DNA of 57,045 nt from Cellulosimicrobium funkei (GTDB lineage Bacteria; Actinomycetota; Actinomycetes; Actinomycetales; Cellulomonadaceae): positions 1 through 57,045 of the forward strand of contig NZ_JNBQ01000024.1 in NCBI RefSeq assembly GCF_001019615.1, written 5' to 3'. The notes beneath the pieces are model-generated. The model was not told the origin of the DNA and made no database searches. It was given only the letters and a program-made list of their open reading frames with translations. The position numbers were made by a program, and so were the translations under genes. Shown in pieces: positions 51,929 to 57,045 of the stretch (position 1 is the first letter of the stretch; every line of letters begins with the position of its first letter).

Positions 51929-54928
51929 GTGACCACGCCTGACACCGCCTCGATCCCGCACGCCCCGGACGCCCCCGCCGCGGGCGGCCCCGCCCACCGC
52001 TACACGCCGGCGCTCGCGGAGCAGATCGAGCTCAAGTGGCAGGAGCTCTGGGAGCAGCGCGGCACCTTCTTCGCCGCGAACCCCACGGGGGAGCTCACGG
52101 ACGGCGACGGCAACGGCCCCGAGGGCGCGAGCCCGTACTTCATCATGGACATGTTCCCGTACCCGTCGGGCGCGGGCCTGCACGTGGGGCACCCCCTCGG
52201 GTACATCGCGACGGACGTCGTCGGGCGCTTCCGGCGCATGCGCGGAGAGAACGTGCTGCACGCGCTCGGCTACGACGCGTTCGGCCTGCCCGCCGAGCAG
52301 TACGCCGTGCAGACGGGCCAGCACCCGCGCGTGACGACCGAGGCGAACATCGCGAACATGCGTCGCCAGCTCCGCCGCCTCGGCCTGGCGCACGACTCCC
52401 GCCGCACGTTCGCGACGATCGACCCCGACTACGTGCGCTGGACGCAGTGGATCTTCCTGCAGATCTTCGACTCCTGGTACGACGCCGACGCGCTGCGCCC
52501 CGACGGCGGTCGCGGCCGTGCGCGCCGCATCGCCGAGCTCGAGGCCGAGCTCGCCTCCGGTGTGCGGCCGGTGCCGGCCGGCGTCGACGGTGTCGAGGAG
52601 GGCGCGGACTGGGCGACGCTCACGCCGGAGCAGCGCCGCGCCGTCGTCGACTCCCAGCGCCTCGCGTACGTGGACGAGTCGCCGGTGAACTGGGCCCCGG
52701 GCCTGGGCACCGTGCTCGCCAACGAGGAGGTCACGGCCGACGGCCGCTCCGAGCGCGGCAACTTCCCGGTCTTCCAGCGCAGCCTGCGCCAGTGGAAGAT
52801 GCGCATCACCGCGTACGCGGACCGCCTCGCCGACGACCTGGACCTCATCGACTGGCCCGAGAAGGTCACGGCGATGCAGCGCAACTGGATCGGTCGCAGC
52901 GAGGGCGCGCTCGTGCGGTTCGCCGTGCTCGGCACGCCCGACGGCGCGAACGACGCCGCGGCGGAGTCCGGCGGCGAGATCGAGGTCTTCACGACGCGCC
53001 CGGACACGCTGTTCGGTGCGACGTTCATGGTCGTCTCGCCCGAGCACCCGCTGCTCGACGAGGTCCCGGCGCACTGGCCGGACGGCACGTCGAGCGCGTG
53101 GACGGGCGGGCACCGCTCGCCGGTCGAGGCCGTCGCCGCCTACCGTCGTGAGGCGGCCGCGAAGACGGCGGTCGAGCGCCAGGCCGACGCGGGCAAGAAG
53201 ACGGGCGTGTTCACCGGGCACCTCGCGGTGAACCCGGTGAACGGGCAGACGATCCCGGTCTTCACCGCCGACTACGTGCTCATGGGCTACGGCACCGGCG
53301 CGATCATGGCGGTCCCCGGCGGAGACGAGCGCGACTTCGCGTTCGCCGAGGCGTTCGGGCTGCCGGTCGTGCGCACGGTCGAGCCCGAGGGCGGGCTGCC
53401 GGAGGACTTCACGGGCCCGTACACGGGTGACGGGATCGCCGTCGGCTCGTCGAACGACGAGGTGTCGCTCGACGGGCTCGGCGTGGCGGAGGCCAAGCGT
53501 CGCATCACCGAGTGGCTGGTCGGCAAGGGCCTCGGCGAGGGCACCACGACCTACCGCCTGCGCGACTGGCTGTTCAGCCGCCAGCGCTACTGGGGCGAGC
53601 CGTTCCCCATCGTGTGGGACGAGAACGACCAGCCCGTCGCGATCCCCGACGCGCTGCTGCCCGTCGACCTGCCGGACGTGCCCGACTACGCGCCGCGCAC
53701 GTTCGACGCCGACGACGCCGACTCGTCGCCCGAGGCGCCGCTCGGCCGCAACGACGAGTGGGTCAACGTCACGCTCGACCTGGGTGACGGGCCCAAGCAG
53801 TACCGCCGCGACACCAACACCATGCCCAACTGGGCGGGGTCGTGCTGGTACTACCTGCGCTACCTCGACCCGCGGTGGGACGGCGGCGCGGACGACGTCG
53901 TCGTCGACGAGGGCCTCGAGCGCTACTGGATGGGCCCGGAGCACAACCCGAGCGCGGGCCGCGCCGGGGGAGTGGACCTGTACGTCGGCGGCGTCGAGCA
54001 CGCCGTCCTGCACCTGCTGTACGCGCGCTTCTGGCACAAGGTCCTCTACGACCTGGGCCACGTGACGAGCGTCGAGCCGTTCCACAAGCTCTTCAACCAG
54101 GGCTACGTCCAGGCGTACGCGTTCACCGACGCGCGCGGCCAGTACGTGCCGGCCGCCGAGGTCACGGAGGAGCCCGCGTCCGACGGCTCGGGCGAGGTCG
54201 TGTACCGCTGGAACGGCGAGGTCGTGCAGCGCGAGTACGGCAAGATGGGCAAGTCGCTCAAGAACGTCGTGACGCCCGACGAGATGTACGCGGAGTACGG
54301 CGCCGACACGTTCCGCGTCTACGAGATGTCGATGGGTCCGCTCGACCTGTCGCGCCCGTGGGAGACGCGCGCCGTCGTCGGGTCGCAGCGGTTCCTCCAG
54401 CGGCTGTGGCGCAACGTCGTCTCGGAGGAGACCGGTGAGCTGACGGTCGTCGACGAGCCCGCCGACGCCGCGACCCTGCGCGCCGTGCACCGCGCCATCG
54501 CCGACGTGCGCGTCGAGATGGAGCACATGCGCCCCAACACGGCGATCGCGAAGCTCATCACGCTCAACAACCACCTCACGTCGCTCGACCGGGTGCCGCG
54601 CGAGGCCGTCGAGCCGCTCGTCCTCATGACGGCGCCCGTCGCGCCGCACATCGCGGAGGAGCTGTGGGAGCGCCTGGGCCACGACCGCTCGCTCGCGCAC
54701 GAGCCCTTCCCGACGGCGGACGAGCGCTACCTGGTCGAGGACACCGTGACGTGCGTCGTCCAGGTCAAGGGCAAGGTGCGCGCCCGCCTCGAGGTGCCGC
54801 CGTCGATCTCCGAGGAGGACCTCACGGCCGCCGCGCTCGCAGAGCCGAACGTCGTGCGCGCGATCGACGGCGCCGAGGTCCGCAAGGTCATCGTCCGCGC
54901 CCCCAAGCTGGTCAACATCGTCGTCTGA
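51929..54928 (+). CDS. leuS: Leucyl-tRNA synthetase
   Basis: LeuRS attaches leucine to tRNA-Leu. The 999-residue enzyme is full length. The HIGH-type motif is HVGH (85-88, in [16 protein letters not shown]), and the CP1 editing domain spans about residues 300-500, with [20 protein letters not shown] and [20 protein letters not shown] (the threonine-rich and Asp editing site). The KMSKS-type loop is KMGKS (772-776). GTG51929 is preferred over an upstream ATG (51881), since upstream residues look non-coding. It ends before the two hairpin repeats. Confidence 0.98.
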   Translation: MTTPDTASIPHAPDAPAAGGPAHRYTPALAEQIELKWQELWEQRGTFFAANPTGELTDGDGNGPEGASPYFIMDMFPYPSGAGLHVGHPLGYIATDVVGRFRRMRGENVLHALGYDAFGLPAEQYAVQTGQHPRVTTEANIANMRRQLRRLGLAHDSRRTFATIDPDYVRWTQWIFLQIFDSWYDADALRPDGGRGRARRIAELEAELASGVRPVPAGVDGVEEGADWATLTPEQRRAVVDSQRLAYVDESPVNWAPGLGTVLANEEVTADGRSERGNFPVFQRSLRQWKMRITAYADRLADDLDLIDWPEKVTAMQRNWIGRSEGALVRFAVLGTPDGANDAAAESGGEIEVFTTRPDTLFGATFMVVSPEHPLLDEVPAHWPDGTSSAWTGGHRSPVEAVAAYRREAAAKTAVERQADAGKKTGVFTGHLAVNPVNGQTIPVFTADYVLMGYGTGAIMAVPGGDERDFAFAEAFGLPVVRTVEPEGGLPEDFTGPYTGDGIAVGSSNDEVSLDGLGVAEAKRRITEWLVGKGLGEGTTTYRLRDWLFSRQRYWGEPFPIVWDENDQPVAIPDALLPVDLPDVPDYAPRTFDADDADSSPEAPLGRNDEWVNVTLDLGDGPKQYRRDTNTMPNWAGSCWYYLRYLDPRWDGGADDVVVDEGLERYWMGPEHNPSAGRAGGVDLYVGGVEHAVLHLLYARFWHKVLYDLGHVTSVEPFHKLFNQGYVQAYAFTDARGQYVPAAEVTEEPASDGSGEVVYRWNGEVVQREYGKMGKSLKNVVTPDEMYAEYGADTFRVYEMSMGPLDLSRPWETRAVVGSQRFLQRLWRNVVSEETGELTVVDEPADAATLRAVHRAIADVRVEMEHMRPNTAIAKLITLNNHLTSLDRVPREAVEPLVLMTAPVAPHIAEELWERLGHDRSLAHEPFPTADERYLVEDTVTCVVQVKGKVRARLEVPPSISEEDLTAAALAEPNVVRAIDGAEVRKVIVRAPKLVNIVV

Positions 54929-54942
54929 CGCCCCGCCTCGCT

Positions 54943-54997
54943 GAGTGCATGAAAGAGTCGCGTCCGAAGCTGTCGGGCGCGACTATTTCAAGCACTC
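54943..54997. repeat. Hairpin repeat after leuS, copy 1
   Basis: The 20-base arms 54943-54962 and 54978-54997 pair except at two positions (A-A, G-A) around a 15-base loop. It shares TGCATGAAA, AGTCGCG and CGCGACTATT with copy 2 at 55162-55210. The leuS stop is 15 bases upstream, so it may also end that transcript. Confidence 0.78.
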
Positions 54998-55211
54998 ACG
55001 GTTGGCTTGGGGTCCGACGACGGGCCCTCGCCGCCAGGACACGGCGTACCAGTCGCTCGGGCCAGCGGAGCACGTCGTCGGCCGTCGCCGTGACGATGAC
55101 GCCGCGCCACCCGGGGCGTCGGAACCCGTGCACGCGGAGCTGTGGACAACCGCTCCGTGGGTGCATGAAACAGTCGCGTGCACCCGGTGAGGACGCGACT
55201 ATTCCATGCAT
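54996..55211 (-). pseudogene. Possible remnant of an endonuclease-like (DUF559-type) gene
   Basis: A minus-strand frame here ends RPGWRGVIVTATADDVLRWP then ERLVRRVLAARARR. That pattern resembles, from memory, the C-terminal end of DUF559/very-short-patch-repair-like proteins. The frame has no plausible start: its N-terminal part runs through the hairpin repeat (copy 2) and no upstream domain exists. It may be the surviving tail of a gene lost by recombination between the repeats, or chance. The rest of this 315-base gap shows only the two hairpins. Confidence 0.3.
55162..55210. repeat. Hairpin repeat, copy 2
   Basis: Arms 55162-55178 and 55194-55210 pair (TGCATG/CATGCA, AA/TT, AGTCGCG/CGCGACT) with two mismatches. 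It is a direct repeat of copy 1 at 54943-54997, 218 bases away, and both copies are followed by ACGGTTGG. It is close to the end of the convergent ATPase gene and may terminate it. Confidence 0.78.
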
Positions 55212-55243
55212 TCAACGGTTGGGGTGGGGGCGGCGGGCGGGGG

Positions 55244-57045
55244 TCAGCGGCGGCGGGTGCCGAAGATGGTGCGGGTGAGCTCGCGGCCGAGCTGGGTGCC
55301 GGCCGAGCGGAGGAACGAGTCGAGCGGGCTCGACGACCGCGACGACCCGCCCGACCCCGAGCGGCTCTTCGCTGCCTCGCGCTCGAGCTTCGCGCGCATC
55401 TTCTCGAGCTCGGCCTGCTCCTTCTTGGCCGCGCGCTCGGCCTCCTTGGCGGCCTCCTTCGCCGCCTTCTCCTGGGCCGCCGCCTCGGCCTCGGCGGCCG
55501 CGGCCGCAGCCCGCGCGGCCGCCTGCTCCTGCACGCGCACCTGGAGCAGCTCGAACGCGGACTCGTTGTCGACCGCCGTCCCGTAGCGCGCGAACCCCGG
55601 CGACGCCGCGACGATCCCGTCGAGCACGGCGGCGGGCGCCGGCTCCATCGACGACTGCGGCGCCCGGACGCGCGTCCAGGCCACCGGGGTCGGCGCGCCC
55701 TTCTCCGTGAGGACCGTGACGACGGCCTCGCCCGTCCCGAGCGACTGCAGGAGCCGTTCGAGGTCGTAGGGGGAGGTCGGGTAGGTGCGCACGGCCGCTC
55801 GCAGGGCCGCGGCGTCGTCGGGCGTGAAGGCGCGCAGCGCATGCTGCACGCGGTTGCCGAGCTGGGCCAGCACGTCGGCGGGGACGTCCTTGGGGCTCTG
55901 CGTCACGAAGAACACGCCGACGCCCTTCGACCGCACGAGCCGCACCGTCTGCACGACCTGCTGGAGGAACTCCTTCGACGCGCCCGTGAACAGCAGGTGC
56001 GCCTCGTCGAAGAAGAACACGAGCCGTGGCTTCTCCGCGTCCCCGACCTCGGGCAGCTCCTGGAACAGGTCGGCCAGGAGCCACATGAGGAACGTCGAGA
56101 AGAGCGCCGGCCGGTCCTGCACCGCCGGGAGCTCGAGCGCGGAGATCACGCCGCGGCCGTCGGGGGCGGTGCGCAGCAGGTCCGACGTCGCGAACGCGGG
56201 CTCGCCGAAGAACACGTCGGCCCCCTGCGCCTGGAGCGCGACGATCTCGCGCAGGATCACGCCCGCGGTCGCGCCCGACACCCCGCCGATGCCCTTGAGC
56301 TCCGCCTTGCCCTCGTCCGACGTGAGGTAGGCGATCGTCGACTGGAGGTCCTTGAGGTCGAGCAGCGCGAGCCCCTGCGCGTCGGCCCAGTGGAAGATCA
56401 GCCCGAGGCTCGACTCCTGCGTCTCGTTGAGCCCGAGGACCTTGGACAGCAGCAGCGGACCGAAGTCCGTGACGGTCGTGCGGATCGGCACACCGGCCCC
56501 GAGCCCGCCGAGCGAGTAGAACTCGACGGGGAAGGTCGTCGGGCTCCAGTCCTGCCCGATCGACGCCGAGCGTTCCACGATCTTCTCGTTCGACTCGCCG
56601 GGAACGGCGAGCCCGGACAGGTCGCCCTTGACGTCCGCGAGGAACACGGGCACGCCCGCGGTCGACAGCCCCTCCGCCATGCCCTGGAGCGTCTTCGTCT
56701 TGCCGGTCCCGGTCGCGCCCGCGACGAGCCCGTGCCGGTTGAGCATGCTCAGGGCGAAGCCCACCTGCACGTCGGCGCGCGGCGCGGGGTCGGCGCCCGG
56801 CTCGCCCTCGAGCAGCGCGCCGAGGGCGAGCGTGCCGCCGCGGTACGCGTAGCCGGCCGCCACCTCGGCGGCGTAGCCCTCGAGCGGCCCGGCGCCCGAC
56901 GACGCAGCCTCCTCGGCGGGCGCGCCCGCCTCCGCGCTCGGGTCGTCGCCCGACGGCGCGGCTCCCTCGCGCGAGCCGCTCGCCTCGGCGCTCTCGGGAG
57001 CCGCGGGCCCGACAGCGGCGTCCGCGCGCGCTGCCGCCTCCGCGG
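55244..57045 (-). CDS. HerA-like ATPase, DUF853 family (5' end outside window)
   Basis: The open frame runs from 57043 to the stop at 55244 without interruption, so the start may lie beyond the window; 600 residues are visible. The P-loop is GATGTGKTKTLQ, followed by VPVFLADVKGDLSGLAVPGE, Walker B LVFFFDEAHLLFTGA and the arginine-finger-like SPKDVPADVLAQLGNRVQHA. It closes with a long Ala/Glu/Lys coiled coil (AAAAAEAEAAAQEKAAKEAA) and a basic end. HerA/FtsK-like ATPases of this type are thought to act on DNA; the exact role of DUF853 proteins is unknown. The first 60 residues are acidic low-complexity. Confidence 0.93.
   Translation of the reverse strand, partial: AEAAARADAAVGPAAPESAEASGSREGAAPSGDDPSAEAGAPAEEAASSGAGPLEGYAAEVAAGYAYRGGTLALGALLEGEPGADPAPRADVQVGFALSMLNRHGLVAGATGTGKTKTLQGMAEGLSTAGVPVFLADVKGDLSGLAVPGESNEKIVERSASIGQDWSPTTFPVEFYSLGGLGAGVPIRTTVTDFGPLLLSKVLGLNETQESSLGLIFHWADAQGLALLDLKDLQSTIAYLTSDEGKAELKGIGGVSGATAGVILREIVALQAQGADVFFGEPAFATSDLLRTAPDGRGVISALELPAVQDRPALFSTFLMWLLADLFQELPEVGDAEKPRLVFFFDEAHLLFTGASKEFLQQVVQTVRLVRSKGVGVFFVTQSPKDVPADVLAQLGNRVQHALRAFTPDDAAALRAAVRTYPTSPYDLERLLQSLGTGEAVVTVLTEKGAPTPVAWTRVRAPQSSMEPAPAAVLDGIVAASPGFARYGTAVDNESAFELLQVRVQEQAAARAAAAAAEAEAAAQEKAAKEAAKEAERAAKKEQAELEKMRAKLEREAAKSRSGSGGSSRSSSPLDSFLRSAGTQLGRELTRTIFGTRRR

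Noticed and set aside
55141-55149. TGTGGACAA, a perfect actinobacterial DnaA box on the minus strand.
   Set aside because: Only one box is visible and the gap between leuS and the ATPase gene lacks dnaA, dnaN or a box cluster, so an origin is not supported.

Overview
The window is very GC-rich, uses GTG starts heavily, and carries an actinobacterial gene set: a proB-proA-nadD-rsfS block, an Rv2788/MntR-like regulator, Ku plus a three-domain LigD, a mycothiol-type maleylpyruvate isomerase family gene, an ECF41 sigma factor, Mqo and a SCO4848-type membrane protein. This points to a Micrococcales actinobacterium, probably Promicromonosporaceae or Cellulomonadaceae (Cellulosimicrobium-like). That placement is inferred from gene content and style; no marker gene was compared.

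Layout. 1-5032: conserved housekeeping block on the + strand (proB end, proA, a small membrane protein, nadD, a proline-rich membrane protein, rsfS, a histidine phosphatase), then tRNA-Ala(GGC) and a terminator. 5178-11010: accessory genes (LRR/HEAT-like orphan, secreted SH3/M15-like wall enzyme, three aldo/keto reductases, and a small protein with a restriction-type head domain and a zinc ribbon). 11175-15489: LysR plus MFS exporter, a small orphan, and a carboxymuconolactone decarboxylase/ECF41 sigma pair with a matching ECF41 promoter. 15574-19233: iron-box-controlled siderophore-interacting protein, fatty acid desaturase, GlxA-type AraC regulator, small membrane protein. 19318-24943: mqo, a 363-bp dispersed repeat holding a hairpin element, maleylpyruvate isomerase family gene, pdxH-like oxidase, TetR and a divergent MFS pump. 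24958-30793: M24 peptidase, cupin flanked by two related hairpin repeats, quinone-type oxidoreductase, VOC protein, and a frameshifted amidohydrolase paired with a beta-propeller lipoprotein. 30908-41071: DDN-like protein, ligD, small alarmone synthetase, ABC exporter, two-component system, DUF1905 protein, ku, VOC protein. 41207-50347: secreted repeat protein, TetR/MFS pair, membrane metallophosphoesterase, YceI-like protein, mntR, MFS. 50348-57045: a second copy of the dispersed repeat, VKOR, YbjQ-like protein, leuS, a repeat-rich gap and a DUF853/HerA-like ATPase cut by the window edge.

The strongest unexplained signal is a pair of hairpin elements at 21069-21161 and 32575-32671 (the second inside ligD). 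Each has perfect 23-25 bp outer arms of different sequence around a 47-nt core. The two cores differ at only four positions, and all four are compensatory changes in an inner stem. The first hairpin sits inside a 363-bp repeat (20971-21333) with about 28-bp imperfect terminal inverted repeats and tandem 21-bp units. A second copy of that repeat (50338-50574, opposite orientation) has the same ends but lacks the hairpin, like an empty site. Together they look like a structured, possibly mobile element family that I cannot assign to a described class. Other items worth checking are a one-base frameshift in the amidohydrolase, a TGTCACG-N16-CGTC promoter before the ECF41 operon, an iron box before the siderophore-interacting protein, and several palindromic operators next to their likely regulators.
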